From positions 1,736,001 through 1,800,000 of the forward strand of contig NZ_CP137134.1 of NCBI RefSeq assembly GCF_033095785.1: DNA of 64,000 nt, given 5' to 3'. The position numbers and the translations under genes were made by a program. Source of the stretch: Nitrosospira sp. Is2. Lineage in GTDB: Bacteria > Pseudomonadota > Gammaproteobacteria > Burkholderiales > Nitrosomonadaceae. A model generated the notes under the pieces. That model saw nothing but the letters and a program-made list of their open reading frames with translations, was not told the DNA's origin and ran no database searches. Each line of letters begins with the position of its first letter. The first letter of the stretch is position 1. Below are positions 27,747 to 37,069 of the stretch, piece after piece.

Positions 27747-29273
27747 CTAGTTGGACCGGATTGCGAGGCTCAGCCCGGATAACCTGGAGTTGGCCGTTTT
27801 CAACAGGCCTATCCGAATCGAACCCTCCAGGCTCAAATTATCCAGCGCCGATAGATCGAGCCATTGCTCGGATGCGTATGCGTTTCCCTTTTTTTCCAAA
27901 TTTTCTCCCGGAGGTTGTGCTGGTGGCAGAAAGCGATCGAGATCCAATTGATCGATGTTTACATCAAAAATAAGACTGGGTTCGACGGCGGCAGAGGCCA
28001 TTAATTTCGCTTTAATATTGGTGTCTGCGAACTGCCCGGTAAAATCCGCTTGGGCGTTTCGTGACTCCACATCAATAGCGACACTCCCCCGTAGCGCACC
28101 GTCAATGCCGGGGTTGGCCAGACCGGGGCCGCGCGCATGCATGACACCTTTAACCTCCGGAAGGTTCAACTGCCAAGTCGTGGGATTGGAGCTGAAGGGC
28201 GACTCCAGCATCGTATGGATGGTCCAATCATTTTTAACCGCTTCCAGCTCGACAAGCAAGGCGCCGCTCCGCAAGCCACTTACACTGGCCTCCAAGGCTG
28301 AGAGAGAGACCCGCGCGTTAACATTGAGTTTGCCCTCATGACCGCTCATCTCCGCCGCTACAGAGATTTTATCACCGCCCAATTTTTCATTCGCGAGGCT
28401 TAGCCGCGGCATGTAAAGTTTGATATCGAGGTTGCTCAGACCTCTTATTCCCGTGAGATTGATTGCCACATCGCTTGCCATAAACTCGGCGGTAACAGAT
28501 TCGCTCGGAACACTGGCGACAAAATCACCCGTGCAATTCAACATAAATTGAGATATTCCCGGGAGTTGCCCCTTGCTTTCAAGGCGTACGCCCTGCACGG
28601 CGTAGTACTGCTTGTCGACATCAAGCGTCAAATCAAAAGCCAGCCTGGTGGCGAGATCAACCTCAGTTCCCTCGGAACGGCCGACCGCAAAGCCTAATTT
28701 AACCTTGCTGCGAACAGCACTAGCAGAGAGGCCGCGGGCACCCAGCCTGTCTGCTTCAACATTCAGGTCGGTAAACGCAAAATGTCTTCCGCTCTCCTCA
28801 TCGCTAAAAGTAACCCTCGCTTTCTCCGTCGCCACACGCCCAACATTGAGTTTGAATTGTCCTGTTTCCTCGCTCTTGGCGATAAGATCGGCAATATTGA
28901 TGCTGCCATCCTTTAACCGGATCAGATTGGCTTTCAGCCCCTTGATGAGAATCCCGTCCAGTTCCAGTTGTTTTCTCAGCAACGGCAACAAGGCGAGAGA
29001 CACCAGAATACGCTCGGCAGAAGCGAATTCAACATTACTGTTACGTTCGCTGAGCGTAATTGGACCAAGTTCAATGCCGAGTCTGGGGAAGAGCGAGAGG
29101 GTAATATCGCCATCGAGCCTGAGCTCGCGCTGGTTCTTTTCCTTCACCAGTTCGGCGAGCAGAGGCTTGTAAGAATTTGGATCCAAAATAATAGCGAAAT
29201 AGATGATAAGACCGAGCAGTAGAACCGTTACGAGAGCAATTACGATCAGGGCATACCTGAGGTAGCGGTTCAT
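27747..29273 (-). CDS. AsmA family protein
   Basis: A 508-residue protein with one N-terminal membrane helix (residues 7-29) and a long beta-rich periplasmic region typical of AsmA: SYKPLLAELVKEKNQRELRLDGDITLSLFPRLGIELGPI is shared by the family. The C-terminal part, with DQLDLDRFL and LDNLSLEGSIRIG, is the conserved AsmA C domain. Members are thought to help move phospholipids or assemble the outer membrane. It lies just upstream of tRNA-Gly and 23 bases from mutY. Confidence 0.85.
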   Translation of the reverse strand: MNRYLRYALIVIALVTVLLLGLIIYFAIILDPNSYKPLLAELVKEKNQRELRLDGDITLSLFPRLGIELGPITLSERNSNVEFASAERILVSLALLPLLRKQLELDGILIKGLKANLIRLKDGSINIADLIAKSEETGQFKLNVGRVATEKARVTFSDEESGRHFAFTDLNVEADRLGARGLSASAVRSKVKLGFAVGRSEGTEVDLATRLAFDLTLDVDKQYYAVQGVRLESKGQLPGISQFMLNCTGDFVASVPSESVTAEFMASDVAINLTGIRGLSNLDIKLYMPRLSLANEKLGGDKISVAAEMSGHEGKLNVNARVSLSALEASVSGLRSGALLVELEAVKNDWTIHTMLESPFSSNPTTWQLNLPEVKGVMHARGPGLANPGIDGALRGSVAIDVESRNAQADFTGQFADTNIKAKLMASAAVEPSLIFDVNIDQLDLDRFLPPAQPPGENLEKKGNAYASEQWLDLSALDNLSLEGSIRIGLLKTANSRLSGLSLAIRSN

Positions 29274-29286
29274 AGGCGGGACAAGA

Positions 29287-29360
29287 TGGAGCGGGTGAAG
29301 GGAATCGAACCCTCGTCGTAAGCTTGGGAAGCTTCTGCTCTGCCATTGAGCTACACCCGC
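29287..29360 (-). tRNA. tRNA-Gly (CCC anticodon)
   Basis: The reverse complement reads GCGGGTGTAGCTCAATGG at its 5' end and ends CACCCGCTCCA, folding to a cloverleaf: seven-pair acceptor (GCGGGTG/CACCCGC), D arm GCTC/GAGC, T arm GAGGG-TTCGATT-CCCTT and an encoded CCA. The anticodon loop TTCCCAA gives CCC (positions 29326-29328), decoding GGG Gly codons. The first pair of the anticodon stem (27-43) is G-A. No intron or insertion. Confidence 0.95.
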
Positions 29361-29583
29361 GATTCGGGCAGATTATACGACGAAATACCGAAGATTGGGC
29401 TGAGCCGTTACCCCGTGCAGCTCAAACGCGTCTCTTCACACGGTGCGCAGAATGCAGGCGGAAAGAGGCCGGATCCTCGACTATTAGACTTGTGCCCGCG
29501 TATAATTCATCTTCTGATCAGACTGTTTTAAAGCCGACCATGCCAGCTTCGCCAGTAACGTCGCCGTCTTCGCTGGATTTTAA

Positions 29584-29829
29584 ATGATACAGCTCATTGT
29601 CAACGGTCAATCTCGATGCTTTCCCGCCGGCGAGGGGGGGGGCGCGCAGCACCACGATTCTAGTGGAGGGGTATTGAATATTACCCAGTTGCTGGAACAC
29701 ATGGGATTGCAAGGCAAGCGCATCGCGGTCGAGCGCAACGGTGAAATTATTCCGCGTAGCAAGTTTAGTCAGCCGATGCTTGTTGACGGCGACAGCCTGG
29801 AAATTGTCGTAGCGGTCGGTGGCGGATAA
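29584..29829 (+). CDS. thiS: Sulfur carrier protein ThiS
   Basis: An 81-residue ubiquitin-fold protein ending in the essential GG (VVAVGGG), the site adenylated and thiocarboxylated to give sulfur for thiazole synthesis. The region IAVERNGEIIPRS and DGDSLEIVVAV are typical. It is about 15 residues longer than usual because of an insertion (residues about 16-29, GEGGGAQHHDSSGG) in which the DNA has a run of nine G at 29634-29642. Overlaps thiG by 11 bases. Confidence 0.85.
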   Translation: MIQLIVNGQSRCFPAGEGGGAQHHDSSGGVLNITQLLEHMGLQGKRIAVERNGEIIPRSKFSQPMLVDGDSLEIVVAVGGG

Positions 29830-30661
29830 GGGGGCGGAAACAGTTTTGGACGACCTCATCGTAGCAGGCAAGGCGTATTCTTCCCGGCTCCTGGTAGGAA
29901 CCGGGAAGTACAAGGACTTCTCCGAGACTCGCGCGGCGGTTGACGCCAGCGGTGCCGAAATCGTCACCGTGGCTATCCGCAGAACAAATCTGGGCCAAAA
30001 TCCCGCTGAGCCCAATCTCCTGGATGTGCTGCCGCCCTCTCAATACACCTTATTGCCGAATACAGCCGGCTGCTACACGGTGGAGGACGCAGTGCGTACC
30101 TTACGTCTCGCACGCGAGTTGCTGGATGGTCACACGCTTGTAAAGCTGGAAGTTCTGGGGGACCCTAGGACGCTCTATCCAAACATGCTGGAAACCATCA
30201 AGGCGGCGGAAATCCTGATCAAGGAAGGCTTCCATGTAATGGTTTATACCTCGGACGATCCTATCGCCGCGAAACAACTGGAAGAAATCGGCTGCGTGGC
30301 GATAATGCCTCTCGCGTCCCTGATCGGTTCCGGCATGGGCATTTTGAATCCCTGGAACTTGCGAATCATCATTGAAAACGCTTCCGTCCCTATCATTGTC
30401 GATGCCGGTGTCGGCACAGCTTCGGATGCAGCTATCGCAATGGAGCTCGGCTGCGATGGCGTGCTGATGAACACCGCCATTGCTGCGGCGCGAAATCCGG
30501 TACTGATGGCTTCGGCCATGAAGAAAGCGGTAGAGGCAGGCCGCGAAGCCTATCTGGCGGGCCGCATGCCGAAGAAGCTGTACAGCGCGAGCCCCAGTTC
30601 GCCAGTAGACGGGACAATCGCCCCCAGTGGTCCTCACGCAGACAAAGACGAGTCAGTCTAG
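29819..30661 (+). CDS. thiG: Thiazole synthase ThiG
   Basis: A 280-residue TIM-barrel protein. GTGKYKDF, TVKLEVLGDP-like LVKLEVLGDPRTLYPN with the Schiff-base Lys, and PIIVDAGVGTASDAAIAMELGCDGVLMNTAIA are the hallmark stretches. It makes the thiazole of thiamine from deoxyxylulose phosphate, iminoglycine and the ThiS thiocarboxylate. GTG start inside the end of thiS. No TPP riboswitch pattern is evident in the 220 bases before thiS. Confidence 0.95.
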   Translation: MADKGAETVLDDLIVAGKAYSSRLLVGTGKYKDFSETRAAVDASGAEIVTVAIRRTNLGQNPAEPNLLDVLPPSQYTLLPNTAGCYTVEDAVRTLRLARELLDGHTLVKLEVLGDPRTLYPNMLETIKAAEILIKEGFHVMVYTSDDPIAAKQLEEIGCVAIMPLASLIGSGMGILNPWNLRIIIENASVPIIVDAGVGTASDAAIAMELGCDGVLMNTAIAAARNPVLMASAMKKAVEAGREAYLAGRMPKKLYSASPSSPVDGTIAPSGPHADKDESV

Positions 30662-30700
30662 TCGCCCTGTTTCTCCCCCCTATTCCCCGCGCATCCCACG

Positions 30701-31372
30701 ATGACAGAGCATCGCCCCATCCGTAGCTTTGTCCTTCGCCAGGGCCGCGTCTCCAATGCTCAGCGCAAAGCCTTGGAAACATTGATGCCGGAATACGGCA
30801 TTTCGTTTAGAACAGGCCTGCTCGATTTTGAGCATATCTTCGGCAGAAGCGCTCCCACTTTTCTGGAGATCGGTTTCGGAATGGGGGAAACGACCGCCGC
30901 TATCGCAAGAGAGCATCCGCAGCATGACTACCTTGCCGTTGAAGTCCATTCGCCCGGCGTCGGCAGCCTGCTCAAGCAGACAAAAGAACTCGGGTTAACC
31001 AATATTCGCGTCCTTCAGCGTGACGTCGTCCAGTTGCTGCAGCACGGTCTGCCGCCTGAGTCTCTGGCTGGCGTTCATATTTTTTTTCCCGACCCGTGGC
31101 CCAAGGCGCGGCACCACAAACGGCGGCTGATACAGCCGGCATTCGTTGCTCTGCTATGCCGTCATCTGAAGCCCGGCGGTTATATTCATGCCGCGACCGA
31201 CTGGCAAGAGTATGCCGAGCAGATACTGGCGGTCTTCGCAGATGAAACGCAGCTCGTCAACACCGCCATTGATTATGCGCCCCGCCCGGCGTACCGGCCT
31301 TTAACCAAATTTGAACAGCGCGGTTTGCGATTGGGGCACGGTGTATGGGATGTGGTATTTAGGAAAAAGTGA
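30701..31372 (+). CDS. trmB: tRNA (guanine-N7-)-methyltransferase TrmB
   Basis: A 223-residue SAM methyltransferase. FLEIGFGMGETTAAIA is the SAM-binding motif, VEVHSPGVGSLL and FPDPWPKARHHKRRLIQPAFV carry the family's PDPWPKxRHxKRR signature. Methylates G46 in the variable loop of tRNAs. Forty bases downstream of thiG, convergent with hemW. Confidence 0.96.
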   Translation: MTEHRPIRSFVLRQGRVSNAQRKALETLMPEYGISFRTGLLDFEHIFGRSAPTFLEIGFGMGETTAAIAREHPQHDYLAVEVHSPGVGSLLKQTKELGLTNIRVLQRDVVQLLQHGLPPESLAGVHIFFPDPWPKARHHKRRLIQPAFVALLCRHLKPGGYIHAATDWQEYAEQILAVFADETQLVNTAIDYAPRPAYRPLTKFEQRGLRLGHGVWDVVFRKK

Positions 31373-31396
31373 GGAAATGAGTAGGGGAGTGCATCC

Positions 31397-32626
31397 TTAT
31401 TCCTTTCTTTTTTCCGGCAAGAAGATTTGCAGCAGGTCGTTCAGGAAACGCCTGCCGAGGAGGGTGGGCACGACGCGTTGGTAATCGCGCGTAATGAGTT
31501 CCCGGTTTTCTGCCTCGTCAAGTTGGCGCTGAATGCTGGTGATGGGAAGCCCGGTGCGCTCCACAAATGTTTCTGTGGTAAAGCCTCCTGTGAGGCGTAG
31601 CGCGTTCATCATGAATTCAAATGCCCTGTCATTGCGCCCGACTTCATGTTGTTCCATGAGAGCCGGACCCGCATCGACGGTACGCGCAAGCGTATTCTCA
31701 AGATATTCTTTCGGTTGCCTATAGCGTATCTGACGCAGGATCTTGTCGCGGTAGCTTATTTTACTGTGCGCCCCCGCACCTATTCCCAGATAATCACCAA
31801 ATAGCCAGTAGTTCATATTATGGCGGGCTTCCTGTCCTGGCTGAGCGAAAGCGGAAGTCTCGTAGTTCCCGTACCCGCCACTCGCCAGCGTTTGCTCGAT
31901 CATAAGCTGCATTTCAGCCGCGAGATCGTCATCGGGCAGCGGCGGCGGATAGCGGTGAAATAATGTATTGGGCTCCAGCGTCAAATGATAGGCAGAGATA
32001 TGTGTAACACCGCTTGCGACGGCAGTCTCGATGTCCTTGCGCGCGTCCTCCAGCGTCTGATCCGGCAATCCATACATCAGATCCAGATTCACATTGTCAA
32101 AATTTCTTTGAGCAATCTCGATCGCTCGGCGGGCATCGTTATCGTCGTGTATGCGCCCCAGCGATCGAAGATGCGCGCGATTGAAACTCTGGATTCCAAC
32201 TGATAGGCGATTGATCCCTGCAGCGCGGAAATCCGCGAACTTCTGCATTTCGAAGGTTCCCGGATTGGCTTCGAGCGTGACCTCCGCGAGAAGCTCAAGC
32301 GGAAGCAACGCCCTTACAGCGGAGAGGATGGTTTCGATGGATTGGGCCCTAAACAGGCTAGGCGTGCCGCCGCCAAAGAATACGCTGACTACCTGGCGTC
32401 CCCATACTTGGGGCACCGCTGTTTCTAGATCGTGGACAAGTGCGGCGACATACTCAGCCTCGGGCATGTCCTTCCCCTCGGGGCGCACTTCATGAGAGTT
32501 GAAATCGCAATAGGGGCATTTTTTAACACACCAGGGAATATGGATGTAGAGACTCAGCGGTGGTAAAGACCCTAGCCTCGGCGCTTGGGAGCCCATTATG
32601 AGCGCGGGGGAAATAGTGGTCGTCAT
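31397..32626 (-). CDS. hemW: Radical SAM protein HemW (coproporphyrinogen oxidase-like)
   Basis: About 409 residues. The radical SAM cluster Cys lie in CVKKCPYCDF, preceded by LSLYIHIPW as in HemN/HemW; FFGGGTPSL and VTLEANPGT follow, and the HemN C-terminal domain ends the protein. HemW members act as heme chaperones rather than as oxygen-independent coproporphyrinogen oxidases. ATG 32626 is chosen over TTG 32647. Downstream of rdgB in the rph-rdgB-hemW order common in Betaproteobacteria. Confidence 0.93.
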   Translation of the reverse strand: MTTTISPALIMGSQAPRLGSLPPLSLYIHIPWCVKKCPYCDFNSHEVRPEGKDMPEAEYVAALVHDLETAVPQVWGRQVVSVFFGGGTPSLFRAQSIETILSAVRALLPLELLAEVTLEANPGTFEMQKFADFRAAGINRLSVGIQSFNRAHLRSLGRIHDDNDARRAIEIAQRNFDNVNLDLMYGLPDQTLEDARKDIETAVASGVTHISAYHLTLEPNTLFHRYPPPLPDDDLAAEMQLMIEQTLASGGYGNYETSAFAQPGQEARHNMNYWLFGDYLGIGAGAHSKISYRDKILRQIRYRQPKEYLENTLARTVDAGPALMEQHEVGRNDRAFEFMMNALRLTGGFTTETFVERTGLPITSIQRQLDEAENRELITRDYQRVVPTLLGRRFLNDLLQIFLPEKRKE

Positions 32627-32708
32627 GATCCAACCCGGAGATAACAAGAAGACATAAAAGGAGCAGTGGCTTCAACCAGCAATAAGTATCGGCTCCTTAT
32701 TCTTTTAC

Positions 32709-33317
32709 TCAAAAAGCGTTTTCCGCGAGTCGCGCCAGGAGTCGTGCCAGCGCTTGCCCTCGATGACTGATTCGATTTTTCTGATCCATCGGAAGTTCCG
32801 CTGCGGTTTTCCCCAGATCGGGAAGAAAAAAATAAGGATCGTAACCGAATCCGCCTTCGCCACGCCTATCCGAAACGATTTGGCCGTGCCAGATGCCGTC
32901 CGCGATGACCGGTTGAGGGTCATCCGCGTTGCGCAGCAACACAATGACGCAATAATAGTGCGCCCTGCGGTCAGCTAGATTTGCAAGTGCGTCGATGAGT
33001 TTGCGGTTGTTGCGCTCGTCCGATTTTGGTTCGCCTGCATACCGCGCCGACAGGACCCCTGGCTCACCATTCAGAGCATTCACGCAGATGCCGGAATCGT
33101 CGGCCAAAGAACGTAGGCCGGTCCGTTCACACGCGTGACGGGCCTTGACGATGGCATTTTCGATAAAAGTGCGATGGGGTTCGTCGACCTCAGGGACCTT
33201 GAAGTCTGATTGCGGCAACACCTCGAACCCCAGCGGTCCCAGCAAGTGGCTGATTTCACGAATTTTGCCAGTATTATTACTGGCGATGACAAGTTTCTGC
33301 AAATCGGATGCTCTCAT
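32709..33317 (-). CDS. rdgB: XTP/dITP diphosphatase RdgB
   Basis: A 202-residue HAM1/RdgB pyrophosphatase: VIASNNTGKIREI at the N-terminus binds the nucleotide phosphates, LADDSGICVNALNGEPGVLSARYAG and GEGGFGYDPYFFLPD are conserved. Removes non-canonical purine triphosphates. Overlaps rph by four bases. Confidence 0.95.
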   Translation of the reverse strand: MRASDLQKLVIASNNTGKIREISHLLGPLGFEVLPQSDFKVPEVDEPHRTFIENAIVKARHACERTGLRSLADDSGICVNALNGEPGVLSARYAGEPKSDERNNRKLIDALANLADRRAHYYCVIVLLRNADDPQPVIADGIWHGQIVSDRRGEGGFGYDPYFFLPDLGKTAAELPMDQKNRISHRGQALARLLARLAENAF

Positions 33318-34030
33318 CCGGCTAGTGCCGCTTTCTGAATCCGAATCAGTTCCCGTATTCCCTGCTGCGCCAGGTCCACCATGTCGTCCAATTCCTCCCG
33401 GCTGAACGCAGCGCCTTCTGCAGTACCCTGCATTTCCACGAGGCCGAGGTCACCATTCATCACCACATTCATGTCTGTATCGCAGCGTGAGTCCTCAAGG
33501 TAATCCAGGTCGAGCACCGGCACGCCCTCATATACGCCTACCGATACAGCGGCAACATGAGCGCGTATGGGGGTCGCTTCAAGCACTTGTCGACGCAACA
33601 GCGTTTCAACTGCATCATGCACCGCAACAAACGCACCGGTAATGCTGGCTGTGCGGGTACCTCCATCGGCCTGGATCACATCGCAGTCGACCTGGATCGT
33701 GCGCTCTCCCAGTTTACTGAGATCCATTACCGAACGCAGCGCTCGTCCGATCAGGCGTTGAATCTCCATGGTGCGGCCAGACTGCTTGCCCTTGGCCGCC
33801 TCGCGCTGCATCCGTTCGCCGGTGGAACGAGGCAGCATGCCGTACTCCGCAGTAAGCCAGCCCTGTCTCTTGTCGCGGAGAAATGGAGGCACTTTTTCAT
33901 CAATGCTGGCCGTGCAGAGTATCCTGGTGTCGCCGCACTCTATGAGCACGGAGCCTTCCGCATGCTTGGTGTAGTGCCGCGTGACTTTGACTGGGCGAAG
34001 TTCCGCTGGGGCACGATTGCTTGGGCGCAT
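33314..34030 (-). CDS. rph: Ribonuclease PH
   Basis: A 238-residue exoribonuclease starting MRPSNRAPAELRPV, the normal start of the family; the open frame extends to 34081 but that would add 17 unlikely residues. GSVLIECGDTRILCTAS, LPRSTGERMQREAAKGKQSGRTMEIQRLIGRALRS and DVIQADGGTRTASITGAFVA are characteristic phosphorolytic RNase stretches. Trims the 3' ends of tRNA precursors. Followed at once by rdgB. Confidence 0.96.
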   Translation of the reverse strand: MRPSNRAPAELRPVKVTRHYTKHAEGSVLIECGDTRILCTASIDEKVPPFLRDKRQGWLTAEYGMLPRSTGERMQREAAKGKQSGRTMEIQRLIGRALRSVMDLSKLGERTIQVDCDVIQADGGTRTASITGAFVAVHDAVETLLRRQVLEATPIRAHVAAVSVGVYEGVPVLDLDYLEDSRCDTDMNVVMNGDLGLVEMQGTAEGAAFSREELDDMVDLAQQGIRELIRIQKAALAG

Positions 34031-34229
34031 GATATTTGATCGATCTTGGAGGATAAAAACGCGGCGTATCTCGCCGTGCAAGGAGGCTGAAAACTCGCCA
34101 TCGCCATCGCCGACGCCGCTGAGCGCCAGCGTTGTGCAACGTCAAGATAAGAATCCGTTTTGCAAACCCAGGGCATTCGATATGCGATAATCCCCCTGGA
34201 TATTATTTTACCGCATTAAGGACCTGCCA

Positions 34230-35111
34230 GTGAATGAGTTAGCCGCGATCTACAGCATGACCGGCTATGCCGTAGTCACCAGGGAGTTGCCTCAGGGTTC
34301 CCTGAATCTGGAGCTGCGTTCCCTCAACAACCGCTATCTCGACATCCAGTTCCGCCTGCCGGACGAACTCCGGATGTTGGAAGGCTCAATGCGTGAGTTG
34401 CTGGTAGCCCGGTTGAATCGAGGAAAGATCGAGTGCCGTGTAAACTTTTTATCATCTGTCAGCACCGAAAATCTCCAGCATATCAACAGCGATTTATTGC
34501 ATAAGCTTTTGAAGTTGAATCAGGTCGTTCGGGCAACCCTGCCTGATGCCGGTAGCCTCGATGTGGCGGATGTTCTCCGCTGGCCGGGAATGCTGGGCTC
34601 CGCAGCGCTGCCTGTGGCAGACCTGTCCGGTCCGTGCATGGAGTTGCTGGGCACTGGTTTGGACGAGCTGGCGGCAGCGCGGGCGCGAGAGGGTGAGAAA
34701 CTCAAGCTCATACTGCTTGAACGATTGGCGCGGATACGCCGTCTGGCGGCCGAAGCAGTTCCGCGTATTCCCGTCTTGATCACGGCGTTTCAGGAAAAGC
34801 TCAAGGCTCGGCTGTGCGAAGCCATGATTAGTTGCGATGACGACCGCATTCGCCAGGAATTGACATTATTTGCCAGCAAAATTGACGTAGACGAGGAATT
34901 GTCGCGCCTTCAGACTCACCTGGACGAAGTAGAACGGGTATTAAGCAAAGGGGGCGCAATCGGCAAGCGGCTTGATTTCCTGATGCAAGAGCTTAATCGC
35001 GAAGCTAACACGATCGGGTCAAAATCGGTGGACGCAGAAGTGTCGAAAATGTGCGTTGAGCTAAAAGTCCTGATTGAGCAGATGCGGGAGCAGGTGCAGA
35101 ATCTTGAGTGA
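34230..35111 (+). CDS. yicC: YicC family endoribonuclease-like protein
   Basis: A 293-residue YicC/YloC protein: IYSMTGYAVVTRELPQG, LEVRSLNNRYLDIQFRLP-like LELRSLNNRYLDIQFRLP, and a C-terminal helical domain ending MCVELKVLIEQMREQVQNLE. Members have been linked to RNA cleavage. GTG 34230 is supported by AAGGACC seven bases before it. Its usual downstream partners gmk and rpoZ lie about 6.6 kb further on, separated by accessory genes. Confidence 0.9.
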   Translation: MNELAAIYSMTGYAVVTRELPQGSLNLELRSLNNRYLDIQFRLPDELRMLEGSMRELLVARLNRGKIECRVNFLSSVSTENLQHINSDLLHKLLKLNQVVRATLPDAGSLDVADVLRWPGMLGSAALPVADLSGPCMELLGTGLDELAAARAREGEKLKLILLERLARIRRLAAEAVPRIPVLITAFQEKLKARLCEAMISCDDDRIRQELTLFASKIDVDEELSRLQTHLDEVERVLSKGGAIGKRLDFLMQELNREANTIGSKSVDAEVSKMCVELKVLIEQMREQVQNLE

Positions 35112-35167
35112 CATTTCACTCAGAACCATTGCGTCCTCGGGTTCCAGCACGACCCTCTACTGAACAT

Positions 35168-35995
35168 CTATGGGCTCGGAGACGATTCCTTAATGGACGA
35201 TGGGGAGGCGTGCTCCTCGGATTCCGGAGCCCCCTTTCCTCTCCGCCCAATCCGTTTACTATGCCGCTGCAAATTGCTATTTAACTGGGAAATGATGTCT
35301 GACGCCACATTAATTATCTGGCTTGAGCCGAAGCCCGTGCGTGTCATTTCCTTATAGAAGGATTTGGCCACGATTTTTGCTATTTGATCGGGGTTATGCA
35401 AAACGCTTGTCAATGGGCTGCCGATGTTTTGTTGCGCCTCCTGTATGAGCGCCATCTGTGCGAAACGGGAATTCAGAATACTCTGAAGTTGCAATGTCTG
35501 AATCGATTTACCAATAAACATGGCGACGACATCCAGCAAATTCAGGTCACCCGGCCTGAATGATTTTCCGTTTTCGCAATCCGTCACGTTGACCACGCCC
35601 ACAATCCCGGCATCGATTCTTATTGGTGAGCACAACAGGCTCTTAGGTGAATCGTTGGCGCGGCGTGCCCCGCCGGCGAACCGCGATTCGTGTATGTTCT
35701 CGATAAAAAGGGATTTTCCCGTGGCAACTACATGCCCGGCAATACCCTCTCCCTTACGCACCGATTCCTTGTATGCAGCTGCTGCCAGCGGGCCATAACT
35801 GCCACAAACTCTCATGCGCGGATTTTCAGGGTCGCCTTCATTCAAAAGCATGATCGAACAATGTTGAGCTTGCAGGATTTTAGCCGTCTTTTCCGCGAGC
35901 TGTAAAAGACTGTCGTCGAGACTGTCCGCTTCCAGAAAACCGGATATATCCTGAAGCCTGATGAGCTGATTTTCGACACCGTCGGTAACGTCCAT
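35168..35995 (-). CDS. GAF domain-containing protein
   Basis: A 275-residue cytoplasmic protein. A GAF domain spans about residues 25-170: LLQLAEKTAKILQAQHCSIMLLN, GEGIAGHVVATGKSLFIENI, SLLCSPIRIDAGIVGVVNVT and FRPGDLNLLDVVAMFIG. The rest is a helical region without a recognisable output domain (no kinase, GGDEF or HTH), ending in a Ser/Pro-rich tail. GAF domains bind small ligands or chromophores. GAGG seven bases before the ATG fits. First gene of the accessory segment; partner unknown. Confidence 0.75.
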   Translation of the reverse strand: MDVTDGVENQLIRLQDISGFLEADSLDDSLLQLAEKTAKILQAQHCSIMLLNEGDPENPRMRVCGSYGPLAAAAYKESVRKGEGIAGHVVATGKSLFIENIHESRFAGGARRANDSPKSLLCSPIRIDAGIVGVVNVTDCENGKSFRPGDLNLLDVVAMFIGKSIQTLQLQSILNSRFAQMALIQEAQQNIGSPLTSVLHNPDQIAKIVAKSFYKEMTRTGFGSSQIINVASDIISQLNSNLQRHSKRIGRRGKGAPESEEHASPSSIKESSPSP

Positions 35996-36562
35996 TTCTT
36001 ACCTCATCGGGCTCTGTTGCAAAAAAAGACAAACTAGAACTGTGGTCCTTGATCTGATTTATTATGCCGTGTAGATACCCAATTGCCTTTCAATGGATTT
36101 CCCATCGGTACCGCGGTGTGTGCTGATGGCAGGGAGTTCGGTCAGGTAGCCGCGGAAATCCGGGCCTAATTCGAGAAGGTAAAGCGCATTACCGTACGAA
36201 AGGGGTCCCCGTCGACGAAAAATAGATATTTAGTACAGCCCTCTGAGCCGGAGTCTCGATGGCAGGCCCAGTTGTTCATGGATAATTAACGGCCAAACTC
36301 GACACAGCTGGAGAATTTATTCGCGCGGGATATGAACGATCAAAGATGATTAGAACGTATGCTCGCCGATCCGTCGCTGAGCAATGCGGATGCTAGTGGG
36401 GTAAATAGCAACGTCAGCGTCCGGAAAGGAGTCCGGTAAGGCTCGGTTTGCCGAACCTGGCAGAGCACCCGCTCGCTGGCGCATCAATAAATGCTCATAT
36501 TTTACTACTGGGGAGACTTGTTCAGGGTCCCTAGGATCAGTTGTGACAGGAGGCTGGTCAGC
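35996..36562. other. 567-base gap; remnants and an IS-end-like sequence
   Basis: No intact gene. Just left of the GAF gene, GGGCTCTGTTGCAAAAA (36009-36025) resembles the terminal sequence of some IS6-type elements. A minus-strand open frame of about 50 codons ends at 36062, with no plausible start. Direct GTCCGG repeats and a hairpin-like GGCTCGGTTTGCCGAACC are near 36418-36459. This suggests eroded DNA. Confidence 0.3.
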
Positions 36563-37069
36563 CTACGCCATCGTCACCTTTGCGGCCAACGCCTGGAGCT
36601 TCGCATCAAGTTCCCTGGCGGCCGCGAGCAGTGGTTCATTTGTCTCGACGGCCATTAGCGATGAGGGCCTTACATATGTCAGGCTGCTTTGATCCTGGTC
36701 CTCTTCAATCACGATGAGTTCCACCGGCGCGAAAAGACCCGCCGTCAAATCATGCCGCAACATAGTGATGGCTAGCACTGGGTTTCCGATTATGAAGCGC
36801 ACTACCTTCTTTTGAATGCCGACTTTCTTTATCCAGGCACCATGATTCATCACGGCGAATAGGATAAAGCCACTGGGGCCCGCATGAGACTCCACTTCCG
36901 CCTTGTACGACTCCCAGCTTTCAAACTTTGCAGGAAGGTCGTCGATCATCAGTGGTTTTCCTCCGACGTCGGCCAGCAATGCGCGCACGACTTCGTCAAA
37001 ACATTTCTTGCTGTCGAATCTGATGCGGGCGCCCTGGAAGGGGATTTCTTGCGGGCTGTCAGTTGTCAT
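36563..37069 (-). CDS. DUF302 domain-containing protein
   Basis: A protein of about 168 residues with the small alpha/beta TT1751-like fold of DUF302: IDDLPAKFESWESYKAEVESHAGPSG, FILFAVMNHGAWIKK, RFIIGNPVLAITMLRHD, and PVELIVIEED. The function of this family is unknown; some members cluster with redox or sulfur genes. ATG 37069 is preferred to the upstream in-frame start since GGGAGA lies six bases before it. The start overlaps the nitrilase stop by four bases, so the two are translated together. Confidence 0.75.
   Translation of the reverse strand: MTTDSPQEIPFQGARIRFDSKKCFDEVVRALLADVGGKPLMIDDLPAKFESWESYKAEVESHAGPSGFILFAVMNHGAWIKKVGIQKKVVRFIIGNPVLAITMLRHDLTAGLFAPVELIVIEEDQDQSSLTYVRPSSLMAVETNEPLLAAARELDAKLQALAAKVTMA

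Noticed and set aside
29361..29583. TPP riboswitch before thiS-thiG
   Set aside because: The CTGAGA and ACCTGA-type core elements are not seen.
36062..36229. Fifty-codon open frame on the minus strand
   Set aside because: No start codon or ribosome-binding site, an upstream stop and no recognised family; could be chance.
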